From: Pelomonas sp. Root1444
Lineage (GTDB): Bacteria > Pseudomonadota > Gammaproteobacteria > Burkholderiales > Burkholderiaceae_C
Assembly (NCBI RefSeq): GCF_001426885.1
Contig: NZ_LMFP01000028.1
Coordinates: forward strand, 299,043-363,042
Reading direction: 5' to 3'
Length of the DNA stretch: 64,000 nucleotides
Shown piece after piece: positions 39,445-48,894 of the stretch (its first letter is position 1; the number at the start of each line of letters is the position of its first letter). Both the position numbers and the translations under genes were made by a program. The notes under the pieces were generated by a model. It was not told the DNA's origin, searched no databases, and saw only the letters and a list, made by a program, of their open reading frames with translations.

Positions 39445-40749
39445 ATGCTGTATCAGCTCTTCGAAACCCAGCGCGCCCTGCTCAGCCCCTTCTCGGAGTT
39501 TGCCGCCGCGTCGGCCAAGCTTTACAGCCATCCGCTGTCGCCTTTCGCGCACACGCCCATGGCCCAGCGCCTGTCCGCCGGCCTGGATCTCGCGCACCGA
39601 CTGGCCAAGGACTACGAGAAGCCCGAGTTCGACATCAAGTCTGTCGAGGTCGACGGCGTCGATGTCGCCGTGCAGGAGCTGGTCGCGCTGGAAAAGCCCT
39701 TCTGTCGCCTGCTGCGCTTCAAGCGCTACACGGACGACCTGGCGGTTTTGTCGCGGATGAAGGACCAGCCCACGGTCCTGGTCGTGGCGCCGCTGTCCGG
39801 CCACCACAGCACGCTGCTGCGTGAAACCGTCAAGCAACTGCTGAAGACGCACAAGGTCTACATCACCGACTGGACCGATGCCCGCATGGTGCCGCTGGAA
39901 GTCGGCGCCTTCCACCTGGACGACTACATCGCCTACGTGCAGGAGTTCATCCGCCACGTCGGCGGTGCCGACAGCCACGTCATCTCGGTCTGCCAGCCCA
40001 CCGTGCCGGTGCTGGCTGCCATCTCACTGATGGCCAGCCGCGGCGAGCCGACGCCGCGCAGCATGACCATGATGGGCGGCCCCATCGATGCCCGCAAGAG
40101 TCCGACGGCCGTCAACAACCTGGCCATGAACCGCAGCTACAGCTGGTTCGAGACCAACGTCATCTACCGCGTGCCGACCAACTTCCCCGGCGCCGGCCGC
40201 GCGGTCTACCCGGGTTTCCTGCAGCACACCGGCTTCGTCGCGATGAACCCGGACCGCCACCTCTCCTCGCATTACGACTATTTCCTAGACCTGGTGCGTG
40301 GCGACGACGAAGGCGCCGAGGCCCACCGCCGCTTCTACGACGAGTACAACGCCGTGCTCGACATGCCGGCCGAGTACTACCTTGACACCATCAAGACCGT
40401 GTTCCAGGACTTCGCGCTGGTCAACGGCACCTGGGAGGTCGACGGCCAGTTGGTGCGCCCGCAGGACATCACGACCACCGCGCTGCTGACGGTCGAAGGC
40501 GAACTGGACGACATCTCCGGCGCCGGCCAGACCAAGGCGGCCCACGACATCTGCTCCGGCGTGCCCAGGCAGCACCAGTTCCACTACGACGCCATTGGCG
40601 CCGGCCACTACGGCATCTTCTCGGGCCGCCGCTGGCGCGACAACGTCTACCCGCAGGTGCGCGATTTCATCGCCAAATATGAAGCCGCGCCGCTGAAGAA
40701 GACCGCCAAGGCCGCGGCCCCGGCACCCCGCGCACGCCGCAAAGCGTGA
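39445..40749 (+). CDS. phaZ: Intracellular polyhydroxyalkanoate depolymerase
   Basis: A 434-residue enzyme mobilising stored poly(3-hydroxybutyrate) granules in the cytoplasm. It lacks a signal peptide. The nucleophile is a cysteine rather than the usual lipase-box serine: Cys183 in VISVCQPTVPVLAA, the same residue and number as in Ralstonia eutropha PhaZa1. A C-terminal Lys/Ala-rich tail (KKTAKAAAPAPRARRKA) may help bind granules, which is inference. The ATG at 39445 gives the family start MLYQLFETQRALL. It overlaps the next gene through GTGA. Confidence 0.93.
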   Translation: MLYQLFETQRALLSPFSEFAAASAKLYSHPLSPFAHTPMAQRLSAGLDLAHRLAKDYEKPEFDIKSVEVDGVDVAVQELVALEKPFCRLLRFKRYTDDLAVLSRMKDQPTVLVVAPLSGHHSTLLRETVKQLLKTHKVYITDWTDARMVPLEVGAFHLDDYIAYVQEFIRHVGGADSHVISVCQPTVPVLAAISLMASRGEPTPRSMTMMGGPIDARKSPTAVNNLAMNRSYSWFETNVIYRVPTNFPGAGRAVYPGFLQHTGFVAMNPDRHLSSHYDYFLDLVRGDDEGAEAHRRFYDEYNAVLDMPAEYYLDTIKTVFQDFALVNGTWEVDGQLVRPQDITTTALLTVEGELDDISGAGQTKAAHDICSGVPRQHQFHYDAIGAGHYGIFSGRRWRDNVYPQVRDFIAKYEAAPLKKTAKAAAPAPRARRKA

Positions 40750-41390
40750 ACCTCGCCGCGCTGATCGACGCCGCCCTGCCGCAGACCCAATGCACCCGCT
40801 GCGGCTACCCGGACTGCCGCGGCTACGCCGACGCCGTCGCCACGGCTGAAGCGGAGATCAACCAATGCCCGCCCGGCGGCGCCGAGGGCGTCGCGCGGCT
40901 CGCGGCGATCACCGGCCGCCCGGTCCTGCCTCTGAACCCCGCCAACGGTGTCGAGGCCACGCGGGGCGTCGCCGTCATCGACGAAGCCTGGTGCATCGGC
41001 TGCACGCTGTGCATCAAGGTCTGCCCGGCGGACTGCATCGTCGGCGCGCCGAAGGCGATGCATGTCGTCGTCGCTGCCCAATGCACCGGCTGCGAGCTCT
41101 GTGTGCCCGCCTGCCCGGTCGATTGCATCTCCATGCCCGAGGTCACGACCACGACCGGCTGGGCCGCCTGGAGCCAGCCCCAGGCCGCCGAGGCCCGCGA
41201 GCGCTACGTCTTCCGCCAGTTCCGCCGCCATCGCGAGGCCGAGGAGAACGATGCCCGCCTGATGGCCAAGGCCGAAGCCAAGCTGGCCGATGTCGCCGCG
41301 GCGTCCGCCATCACCGACCCCGCGCTGCTGGACCGCAAGCGCGCCGTCATCGAGGCGGCCCTGTCCCGGGCGCGGGCCAAGCGGGGTTGA
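40746..41390 (+). CDS. RnfB-like ferredoxin (orphan electron transport subunit B)
   Basis: A 214-residue iron-sulfur protein. The N-terminal Fe-S domain has CTRCGYPDCRGYA with a further Cys in NQCPPGG, as in RnfB/RsxB. It is followed by two ferredoxin motifs, CIGCTLCIKVCPADC and CTGCELCVPACPVDC. The N-terminal membrane anchor of true RnfB is missing and no rnfA, C, D, G or E genes are nearby, so it is an orphan, soluble relative. It starts with GTG inside the phaZ stop and precedes nth by 20 bp; a role in loading or reducing a cluster is possible but unproven. Confidence 0.87.
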   Translation: MNLAALIDAALPQTQCTRCGYPDCRGYADAVATAEAEINQCPPGGAEGVARLAAITGRPVLPLNPANGVEATRGVAVIDEAWCIGCTLCIKVCPADCIVGAPKAMHVVVAAQCTGCELCVPACPVDCISMPEVTTTTGWAAWSQPQAAEARERYVFRQFRRHREAEENDARLMAKAEAKLADVAAASAITDPALLDRKRAVIEAALSRARAKRG

Positions 41391-41410
41391 AGGCGGCCGA
41401 CAATGCCGGC

Positions 41411-42055
41411 ATGAACGGTGCCCAAGTCGAACGTTTCTTCGCCACCCTGAAAGCCGCCAACCCGGCGCCGCAAACCGAGCTGGAGTTCGCCAGCGTCTTC
41501 GAACTGCTGACCGCCGTGCTGCTGTCGGCGCAAGCCACCGACGTGGGCGTCAACAAGGCCACCCGGCGGCTGTTCGCCGTCGCGAACACGCCGGCGCAGA
41601 TCCTGGCCCTCGGCACCGAGGGTCTCGAGTCGTACATCAAGACCATCGGCCTGTACCGCAGCAAGGCCAGGCACCTGCTGCAGACCTGCCAGATCCTCAT
41701 CGAGCAGCACGGCGGCGAGGTGCCGCGCTCGCGGACCGAGCTGGAAGCGCTGCCCGGCGTCGGCCGCAAGACCGCCAATGTCGTGCTCAACGTCGCCTTC
41801 GGCGAGCCGACGATGGCCGTCGACACCCACATCTTCCGCGTCAGCAACCGCACCGGCCTGGCGCCGGGCAAGACGCCGCTGGCCGTGGAGCTGGGCCTGC
41901 TGGACCGCGTCCCCGAGGCCTACCTGGTCGATGCGCACCACTGGCTCATCCTGCACGGCCGCTATGTCTGCCAGGCGCGCAAGCCGCTGTGCAACGTTTG
42001 TGCCGTCATCGACGAATGCGACCACGGCCGCCACCTAAAATCGGCCTCCGCCTGA
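41411..42055 (+). CDS. nth: Endonuclease III
   Basis: A 214-residue bifunctional DNA glycosylase/AP lyase that removes oxidised pyrimidines. The helix-hairpin-helix is LPGVGRKTANVVLN with catalytic Lys120, and Asp138 is in AVDTHIFR, the same numbering as E. coli. The [4Fe-4S] ligands are Cys187, Cys194, Cys197 and Cys203 (C-x6-C-x2-C-x5-C). The upstream neighbour encodes a ferredoxin-like protein, which may be coincidental. Confidence 0.97.
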   Translation: MNGAQVERFFATLKAANPAPQTELEFASVFELLTAVLLSAQATDVGVNKATRRLFAVANTPAQILALGTEGLESYIKTIGLYRSKARHLLQTCQILIEQHGGEVPRSRTELEALPGVGRKTANVVLNVAFGEPTMAVDTHIFRVSNRTGLAPGKTPLAVELGLLDRVPEAYLVDAHHWLILHGRYVCQARKPLCNVCAVIDECDHGRHLKSASA

Positions 42056-42069
42056 TCCCGAGCCCCTCC

Positions 42070-42282
42070 ATGGCCAGCCTGACCGACCTGACCGACCGCG
42101 TTGAGCGCCTGCTCGTGCGTCACGACGAAATCCTGCGCACCAACCTGCTGCTGCAGGTGCAGCTCACTGCCATCACCCAGGAGCGCGACAGTTTGCGCTC
42201 AAGGCTGAACGCGGCGCGTGCGCGTGTCGATGCGCTGCTGGAGCGGCTGCCGGTCGACGCGTCCAAGGAAGAGCTGCCATGA
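42070..42282 (+). CDS. Small coiled-coil protein (TIGR02449-like) before zapA
   Basis: A 70-residue, almost wholly helical protein with heptad character (LTDRVERLLVRHDEILRTNL onward). It resembles the TIGR02449 family of small coiled-coil proteins found immediately upstream of zapA, and has a ZapB-like look. Its TGA overlaps the zapA ATG by 4 bp, so the two are coupled. A role in organising the division ring together with ZapA is a reasonable inference. Confidence 0.75.
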   Translation: MASLTDLTDRVERLLVRHDEILRTNLLLQVQLTAITQERDSLRSRLNAARARVDALLERLPVDASKEELP

Positions 42283-42581
42283 AACAGATGGAAGTGACCA
42301 TCATGGGCCAGAGCTACCTGCTCGGCTGCCCCGAGGGCGGCGAGGCCGCGCTGACCGCCGCCGTCGCGCAGGTGGACCGGGAAATGAGCGCCATCCGCGA
42401 CGCCGGCAAGGTCAAGGCGCGCGAGCGCATCGCCGTGCTGGCCGCGTTGAACCTCGCCTACCAGCTGGCCGACGTACCTCGCGAGGTCGCCGCACCGGCA
42501 TCGTCCGTGTCATCCCCCGAGGTCGACACCCTCATCAAGCGCCTGGACGAAGCGCTTGGACACGACGGGCAACTGCTCTAG
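42279..42581 (+). CDS. zapA: Cell division protein ZapA
   Basis: A 100-residue FtsZ-ring stabilising protein. It starts MKQMEVTIMGQSYLLGCPEGGE, the typical ZapA opening strand and loop, then has the long dimerisation helix (ERIAVLAALNLAYQLADV). It bundles FtsZ filaments at mid-cell. Its end overlaps the convergent M48 protease gene by 4 bp. Confidence 0.92.
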   Translation: MKQMEVTIMGQSYLLGCPEGGEAALTAAVAQVDREMSAIRDAGKVKARERIAVLAALNLAYQLADVPREVAAPASSVSSPEVDTLIKRLDEALGHDGQLL

Positions 42582-44440
42582 GCATTGAGCAGCGGATAGA
42601 TCGGCTCGAAAGCGCCGCGACGGATCTCCTCCAGCGTGGGCGACTCACCCGCCCAGAGCACCAGCACCGGCCCGGGCAGGCTGAGGTTGCCCTCCAGCCA
42701 ACGGCACAGCTCGAACCGGTCCTCGTCCGACATGCCCGGCAGCTCCACGAACGCGAGATAAGCCCGCCGCCTGGGGAACTCGCGCAGCATCTTGCAGACC
42801 AGCCACGCGCGCACCACCGGCTTGCACCGCGTGAGCTCGGCCTGCACCTCGCCCAACTCAAACGACGACAGGTCATGCCGGCCGACCTGGCTGAAGTACG
42901 GCGTCTGCCGCAGCTCCTCCCAGGCCCGCTCTTCTCCTTCCTCGGCCTGCTTGCGACGCTCGCGCCAGAGCTTGAGCGCCGCCGCATCGTGTACCAAGCC
43001 CGGGCGCGATGTCTCCAGTTCCTCGACCGCGTGGCGCGCCGCCCACCAGCGGTAGTCCTGGCCCGCGTCCCACAGGCGTTGCAAGGCCTGCAAGCGGGCG
43101 GCGCGATCGCCGTCCGCGAGCGTCTGCGCCAGGCCCTGCAGCGCGGCCGGATGCTCGGCGCTGCGCTGCAAGGCCTGTTCGTACAGCGGCCGCAGGTCGG
43201 CATTCGGGTCGAGCAGGCGGCGCAGCGACGCCTCCTCGACCAGTTCGTTCGCGTTGCTAGTCGCACGCGCAACCTTGAGCGCCTGCACCCGCTCCCGGAC
43301 CCGTCCCAGCCATGCGTGATGCTGCTTCCAGCCGTTGGCGTTGTCCTTGCACCATTGCTTGTCGAAGTGCCCCATCCAGCGCTCGGCCCCATCGCCCAGC
43401 AGCGACAGGCAGCCCCGCCGCGACCACTCCGGCAGCACCGCCTGCCCACCAAGCGAGGCCACGCGATCACGCAGGCTGGGGTGGGTGTCCGCCAGGTTGC
43501 TGACGCGTGCGAGCGCCTGGCGCAGCGCCTCGCGGGCGAAGCCGGCCTCCGGTGCCTCGGTCAGTTGCACGCGCATGGCCTGGAAGGGGCCCGCCGGCAG
43601 CGCGGCCGTGGCCGCCGTGCGCCAATGGCCGGCCCAGAACCGCTGCTGCAGCCAGGCCCCCTTGACCTCGATCTCCACCAGCGCCGCCGCGGCCACCTCG
43701 GCCCCCAGCAGGCGGCCGGCGATGCCGTCGGCCTCGTACTCGTCCTGGCGCGCCAGCGCGAACGTCTTGGCCGCGAAGCGCGGGAAGTACCAGTTCAGGA
43801 AGGCCTGCGTCGCTGCCGAGGCGACGCTTTCGTCCTGACGCATGCTGTCGTGCAGGCGCAGCCAGGACAAGCGCGTGCGATAGATCCAGGCCGCGAAGCG
43901 CCCGTGGTCGCCGCGCAGGTGACCGTACTCATGCGTGAGCACGGCGAGCAGCCGCTGCCGGTCCAGCGCCATCAGCAGCGGCAGGCCGATGGTGAGCGTG
44001 TTCACCGCCCCGCCCAGCAGCCCCCAGCGCGGCGTCTGGCGGATGCTGGCATTGAACTCGCCGTCCAGGTAGACCGCATGGATGGCCGGCCCGCGGATCT
44101 TCTTGCGGATGCGTTCCAGCGCCTCGAACAGCGCCGGCGCCTCACGCGCCGTGACGGCCACGCCTTCCGGCGCATCAAAGCGCACCCAGAGCGCGCGCAG
44201 GCTGGCCCACAGCAACCCCAAGGCGGCCACCAGCCCCCACAACAGCCCGAAGCGAAAGCGTCCGTGCAGCAGTTGCGGCAACAGCCAGGCGATCAGCCCG
44301 CCTGCCAGCACCAGGCAACCCATCACCCACGCATAGCCCAGCGCCGCGAACGCCGCCACGCTGCGGCGGTAGGCGCGGCTGTCCTGCGCGCTGGCCTGCT
44401 CGCTCATGCGCACCATGTGCACGAAATCGGCTTGATCCAT
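42578..44440 (-). CDS. Membrane-anchored M48 family metalloprotease with long C-terminal domain
   Basis: A 620-residue protein. Two hydrophobic helices lie at about residues 31-57 and 64-86. The zinc site HEYGH is at 170-174, and a downstream third-ligand glutamate lies in RQDEYEADGIAG, as in HtpX/Ste24-type peptidases. The C-terminal 270 residues are helical and soluble, with TPR-like content (PLYEQALQRSAEHPAALQGLAQTLADGD), possibly for substrate or partner binding. Its physiological substrates are unknown; membrane protein quality control is the usual family role. The gene diverges from the 6S RNA region. Confidence 0.87.
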   Translation of the reverse strand: MDQADFVHMVRMSEQASAQDSRAYRRSVAAFAALGYAWVMGCLVLAGGLIAWLLPQLLHGRFRFGLLWGLVAALGLLWASLRALWVRFDAPEGVAVTAREAPALFEALERIRKKIRGPAIHAVYLDGEFNASIRQTPRWGLLGGAVNTLTIGLPLLMALDRQRLLAVLTHEYGHLRGDHGRFAAWIYRTRLSWLRLHDSMRQDESVASAATQAFLNWYFPRFAAKTFALARQDEYEADGIAGRLLGAEVAAAALVEIEVKGAWLQQRFWAGHWRTAATAALPAGPFQAMRVQLTEAPEAGFAREALRQALARVSNLADTHPSLRDRVASLGGQAVLPEWSRRGCLSLLGDGAERWMGHFDKQWCKDNANGWKQHHAWLGRVRERVQALKVARATSNANELVEEASLRRLLDPNADLRPLYEQALQRSAEHPAALQGLAQTLADGDRAARLQALQRLWDAGQDYRWWAARHAVEELETSRPGLVHDAAALKLWRERRKQAEEGEERAWEELRQTPYFSQVGRHDLSSFELGEVQAELTRCKPVVRAWLVCKMLREFPRRRAYLAFVELPGMSDEDRFELCRWLEGNLSLPGPVLVLWAGESPTLEEIRRGAFEPIYPLLNA

Positions 44441-44549
44441 CCGAACTTCCTCCCTGCGGCTTTGCCGTCTATTGCGATACCCCGCGCATCCTAGCCAACC
44501 GGTTACCCCTTTCAGACCTTCGAGCCGTGCGGGACATCCCGCAAGCTTT

Positions 44550-44555
44550 TAGAAT
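44550..44555 (+). promoter_or_regulatory. -10 box (TAGAAT) of the 6S RNA gene
   Basis: TAGAAT lies 7 bp before the predicted 5' end of the RNA. No convincing -35 hexamer is seen 16-18 bp upstream. The rest of 44441-44549 carries no feature I can name. Confidence 0.5.
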
Positions 44556-44561
44556 CCACCC

Positions 44562-44742
44562 TGTCCATCGCTTTCCCCGGGGCTTTATTTCCTTCATCCG
44601 ATGCTCTATGAGCAAGGGCTTGGAAAATGCCGGACGGGCGTGATCGTCTCGCGTCAGATGAACCCGAAGTCCGGCTGACCTCGCCCACCTGATTACCCCT
44701 GGGTGTTCAGGATCTCGGCCCCCAGGATCGCGGTGGACACCC
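44562..44742 (+). ncRNA. ssrS: 6S RNA
   Basis: No gene occupies this 320-bp gap, but it folds like 6S RNA, which binds sigma-70 RNA polymerase as a promoter mimic. The closing stem pairs TGTCCATCG (44562-44570) with CGGTGGACA (44731-44739), continued by GGGGC 44579-44583 with GCCCC 44718-44722. A small hairpin CCTGA/TCAGG (44688-44711) lies on the 3' side of the central bubble, where E. coli 6S has its own. The distal arm has GCCGGAC 44629-44635 with GTCCGGC 44669-44675. The length of about 180 nt and the position near zapA and before an EVE gene agree with known 6S synteny. The exact ends are estimates. Confidence 0.65.
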
Positions 44743-44764
44743 TCTTCGCACTTAGCATCGGCCC

Positions 44765-45219
<455 letters not shown>

Positions 45220-45223
<4 letters not shown>

Positions 45224-46032
45224 CGGCCACCCTCATCGCCGAATTGCTCGCGCTCGGGCTGGTCGGCGGCTTCCTGGCAGGGCTGCTCGGCATCGGCGGC
45301 GGCATGCTGATGGTGCCCGTCCTGACCTTCATCCTCGGCCAGCGCGGCGTCGCGCCGGGCCTGGCGGTCAAGATGGCCATCGCGACGTCGATGGCGACCA
45401 TCATGTTCACCTCGCTGTCCAGCGTGCGCGCCCATCACCAGCGCGGCGCCGTTCGCTGGGACTTGGTCAAGGGCCTGGCGCCGGGCATCCTGGCGGGCGG
45501 GTTGCTGGCCGGCGCCGGCTTGTTCGCGCTGCTCAAAGGCGCCTGGCTGGCGCTGGTGTTCGCCGCCTTCGTCAGCTTCTCGGGCTGGCAGATGCTGCGC
45601 AACAAGCGCCCGGCGGCGAGCCGCCAGATGCCTGGCCCGGGCGGCCAGTTCGGCGCGGGTGCCGGCATCGGCCTGCTGTCCGGCCTGGTGGGCGCGGGTG
45701 GCGGCTTTGTCAGCGTGCCCTTCATGGTCTGGTGCAATGTGCCGGTGCATCTGGCCGTGGCCACCAGCGCGGCGCTCGGCTTTCCGATCGCTGTGGCCAA
45801 CACGCTGGGCTATGTCATCGGCGGCTGGGGCATGGAGGCGGCGCTGCCAGGTGCCTTTGGCTACCTTTACCTGCCGGCACTCGCGCTGATCGCGGCGGCC
45901 AGCGTGACGATGGCACCGCTCGGGGCTCGCGCGGCACATGCCATGAACGTCGCGCAGCTGAAGAAGGTCTTCGCGACGCTGCTCTTCGCGCTCGCCGCCT
46001 ACATGCTCTGGAAGGGCCTGAGTGAGCTTTAG
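45220..46032 (+). CDS. TauE/SafE (TSUP) family transporter
   Basis: A 270-residue inner membrane protein with about eight helices and two repeat halves, each with a glycine-rich motif (GFLAGLLGIGGGMLMVPVL and GLLSGLVGAGGGFVSVPF). This marks the sulfite exporter TauE/SafE family, which moves sulfur-containing or carboxylate anions. The substrate is unknown. The start overlaps the EVE gene stop, and the end overlaps the convergent GGDEF-like gene by 4 bp. Confidence 0.87.
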
Positions 46033-47036
46033 CCGAAAGCGATGGACGCCAGCACGACCTGGTTGCCGCCGCGGCGCTGGGCTTCGTGCACGGCAGCCTC
46101 GCTGGCGGTCATCAGCTCGTCCTGGCGCGAGGCGGTGTGCGGGAAGCTGGACACGCCCATAGAGATCGACAGGCCGAGATCCCGGCCGTTCAACACGACG
46201 ATCTGCGCCGCGCACTGGCGCCGCAGCTGCTCCATGCGCGCATGCGCCGTGGCCAGGCCGACGCCTGAGAGCAGCACCGCAAAGCGCTGCGCGCCGATGC
46301 GGCACGCCGCGTCCATCGCCCGCGTGTTGGCGCGCAGCATGCGGCCGATACCCTCCAGCAGGCGCTGCTGGGCCTCGTCGCCCAGGCCGGCGATGGCCGG
46401 CGATGCGTCCAGCGCGATGACGACCAGGGCGAACTCGCGATGCTCGCGCGAGGACAGGTCGATTTCTCGCAGCAACTGGTCGTCGAACTGCGGGCGCATG
46501 TACAGGCCGGAGACATCGTCGCGGCCAGAGCCCTGCTGCAGCTCGCGGCGGATCTGCTCGATGGCGCCCTGCTGCTGCTCGATCTGCGCCAGCGCGCGCT
46601 GCAGATGTGACTCACGATGGCGCTCCTCGGTGCGCTCGTGCCAGACCGACAGCAGGAAGTCCTGCCCCAGCGCCAGCCGCGTGACGCTGAACTCGCGACG
46701 GCGCCCGTTGATCTCGAGCTTGTGCTCCGACACGACCGGGTGGCGCTGCGCCATGACCGTCTGCTCGACGCGGCGCAGAGCGGTGGTCTCGTCAGGCTTC
46801 AGCAGTTCGGCGTCGGTGTGGCCCACGACCTCGGGACGCTCGAACATCTGCGCCAGGCCGGCGCTCGCGAACACATAACGGCCATTCGCCGCAGCCTTGA
46901 TCGCCGCCTGATTGCCCAACGGCTCAATCAACGCGACGAGGCCGGCCAGCGTTTCATTGCCCAGCTCGGCATGGCCGACAAGCCAATGCGCCAGGCTGCC
47001 AGGCTGCATCGCGGTGGAATCGGCGGTCATGTCCAT
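46029..47036 (-). CDS. PAS-GGDEF protein with a degenerate active site
   Basis: A 335-residue cytoplasmic protein. A PAS-like domain (about residues 40-140, AANGRYVFASAGLAQMFERP) is followed by a short coiled coil (RALAQIEQQQGAIEQIRREL) and a GGDEF-fold domain opening DVSGLYMRPQFDDQLL. The catalytic GGDEF is replaced: the sequence reads CRIGAQRFAVLLSG. Diguanylate cyclase activity is therefore unlikely; it may bind GTP or c-di-GMP or act by protein contacts. The start at 47036 is chosen over MTADS two codons later, neither with a clear ribosome-binding site. The 214 bp up to the divergent YhiN-like gene show no clear promoter. Confidence 0.8.
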   Translation of the reverse strand: MDMTADSTAMQPGSLAHWLVGHAELGNETLAGLVALIEPLGNQAAIKAAANGRYVFASAGLAQMFERPEVVGHTDAELLKPDETTALRRVEQTVMAQRHPVVSEHKLEINGRRREFSVTRLALGQDFLLSVWHERTEERHRESHLQRALAQIEQQQGAIEQIRRELQQGSGRDDVSGLYMRPQFDDQLLREIDLSSREHREFALVVIALDASPAIAGLGDEAQQRLLEGIGRMLRANTRAMDAACRIGAQRFAVLLSGVGLATAHARMEQLRRQCAAQIVVLNGRDLGLSISMGVSSFPHTASRQDELMTASEAAVHEAQRRGGNQVVLASIAFG

Positions 47037-47250
47037 GGGTCGGTCTTGTGATGCGATCGCATGCCAACGGTGGGGAACCGGGCCGTCCATCTGTCGAAGG
47101 ACTGTAGTGGGGCGTGAACTCGGCCAGCAAGGCCAGACCACCCCACAAATCGGGCCTCCCCCCTAGAAGCCCCCTGGATCAAGTGCTGTGCATCCTACCG
47201 AGTTTCAATAGCGTCACCCGCGACAATGCCGCCCGATTCATGGGAGGGAT

Positions 47251-48468
47251 ATGCAGGCATTCGATGCGGTGGTGGTCGGCGCGGGCGCGGCGGGCCTGTT
47301 CTGCGCGGGCCTTGCGGGCCAGCGAGGCCTGCGCGTGCTGCTCATCGACCACGCGCCGCGGCTGGCTGAAAAAATCCGTATCTCCGGCGGCGGGCGGTGC
47401 AATTTCACGAACCGCGAGGCCGGGCCCACCAACTTCCTGTCCGAGAACCCCGCGTTCTGCCGCTCGGCGCTGGCCCGCTACACGCCACAGGACTTCATCA
47501 AGCTGGTGCAGCGCCACGGCATCGCCTTCCACGAGAAGCACAAGGGCCAGCTGTTCTGCGACGACTCCGCCGAGCAGATCATCCGGATGCTGGTGCACGA
47601 GTGCGAGGCCGGCGGCGTGACGCGCTGGCAGCCCTGCACGGTGGCAGACGTACGCCGCGCCGGCGAAGGCTTCGAGCTGGACACCGGCAACGGCCAGCTG
47701 CGCACGCCACGCGTCGTCGTCGCGACGGGCGGGCTGCCGGTGCCCAAGATCGGCGCCAGCGACTGGGGCCTGCGCCTGGCTCAACGCTTCGAGCACGCCA
47801 TCGTCGAGCCGCGTCCGGCCCTCGTGCCGCTGACCTTCGACGCCGCCACCTGGGCGCCGTTCGCAGCGCTGGCCGGGCTGTCGCTGCCCGTCGAGGTGTC
47901 CTGCGGCAGCGGCAAGGCGCGCGGGCGCTTCCTGGAGGATTTGCTGTTCACGCACCGCGGCTTGAGCGGCCCCGCCATCCTGCAGATCTCCAGCTACCGC
48001 ACGGCCAGCGACCAGCCGCTGCAGATCAATCTCGCACCGGAGCTGCAGCTCGACCAGGAACTGATCGCAGCCAAGGCGGTGTCGCGCCGGCAACTCGGCA
48101 ATGAACTCGCGTCCCGTCTGCCGCAGCGGCTGGCGGCTGCGTGGCTGGAACGCGCCGGCCTGGACGCCGCCCGCCCGCTGCCTGAGTGCCGCGACGCCGA
48201 CCTGCAACGCCTGGGCCGCAGCGTGCACGGTTGGGAACTGATGCCCAGCGGCGACGAGGGTTGGCGCAAGGCCGAGGTCATGCGCGGTGGCGTCAGCACC
48301 AAGGACTTGAGTTCGCAGACGCTGGAGAGCAAACGCATCCCGGGCCTGTATTTCATCGGCGAGGTCGTCGACGTGACCGGCTGGCTGGGTGGCTACAACT
48401 TCCAGTGGGCCTGGGCCAGCGCGGCGGCCTGCGCACTGGCAATGGCGGCCGCCTCAACGCAAGCCTGA
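47251..48468 (+). CDS. HI0933/YhiN-family FAD-dependent oxidoreductase
   Basis: A 405-residue flavoprotein. The N-terminal dinucleotide-binding motif is VVVGAGAAGLFCAGLAGQRG, followed by the family signature KIRISGGGRCNFTN and, at the C-terminus, GLYFIGEVVDVTGWLGGYN. This is the HI0933/YhiN family, whose reaction is unknown. GGGAGGG lies 4-6 bases before the ATG. Its last codons overlap the -35 box of the rpsU promoter. Confidence 0.9.
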   Translation: MQAFDAVVVGAGAAGLFCAGLAGQRGLRVLLIDHAPRLAEKIRISGGGRCNFTNREAGPTNFLSENPAFCRSALARYTPQDFIKLVQRHGIAFHEKHKGQLFCDDSAEQIIRMLVHECEAGGVTRWQPCTVADVRRAGEGFELDTGNGQLRTPRVVVATGGLPVPKIGASDWGLRLAQRFEHAIVEPRPALVPLTFDAATWAPFAALAGLSLPVEVSCGSGKARGRFLEDLLFTHRGLSGPAILQISSYRTASDQPLQINLAPELQLDQELIAAKAVSRRQLGNELASRLPQRLAAAWLERAGLDAARPLPECRDADLQRLGRSVHGWELMPSGDEGWRKAEVMRGGVSTKDLSSQTLESKRIPGLYFIGEVVDVTGWLGGYNFQWAWASAAACALAMAAASTQA

Positions 48469-48475
48469 GCAAATC

Positions 48476-48505
48476 TTGGCAAGTGCTTGATTTTCTGGCT
48501 ACAAT
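48476..48505 (+). promoter_or_regulatory. Sigma-70 promoter for rpsU
   Basis: TTGGCA (48476-48481), 18-bp spacer, TACAAT (48500-48505), starting 7 bp after the preceding stop codon. The predicted leader is about 115 nt and contains a GCATCG/CGATGC hairpin near 48530-48560. AAGGA precedes the rpsU ATG by 7 bases. Confidence 0.65.
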
Positions 48506-48627
48506 CCCCGGCTTTGCTGGCAAACCCCGCGCATCGATTCGCTGTAGCTACTCCAAGGCGATGCAGTAATCCGGAACCTGCTGCTGAACCTCAGCCGCGA
48601 ACACCGAGCGCAATCCGAAGGAATTAA

Positions 48628-48840
48628 ATGACCACCATCCGCGTCAAGGAAAACGAACCGTTCGACGTCGCCCTGCGCCGCTTCAAGCGCACCATCGAAA
48701 AGCTGGGCCTGCTGACCGAACTCCGTGCCCGCGAGTTCTACGAGAAGCCCACTGCCGAGCGCAAGCGCAAGAAGGCCGCGGCCGTCAAGCGTCACTACAA
48801 GCGCGTGCGCAGCATGCAGCTGCCCAAGAAGTTGTACTGA
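48628..48840 (+). CDS. rpsU: 30S ribosomal protein S21
   Basis: A 70-residue, strongly basic small-subunit protein needed for initiation complex formation. It reads [20 protein letters not shown] and then [20 protein letters not shown], the normal S21 pattern and length. It is followed by a terminator and then the GatB/YqeY gene; the dnaG-rpoD genes that often follow rpsU are absent. Confidence 0.98.
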
Positions 48841-48894
48841 TCGTCTCTGACGCGACCCGGAGCCTGTTTCAACGCAGCTCCGGTTGAACCCAAG

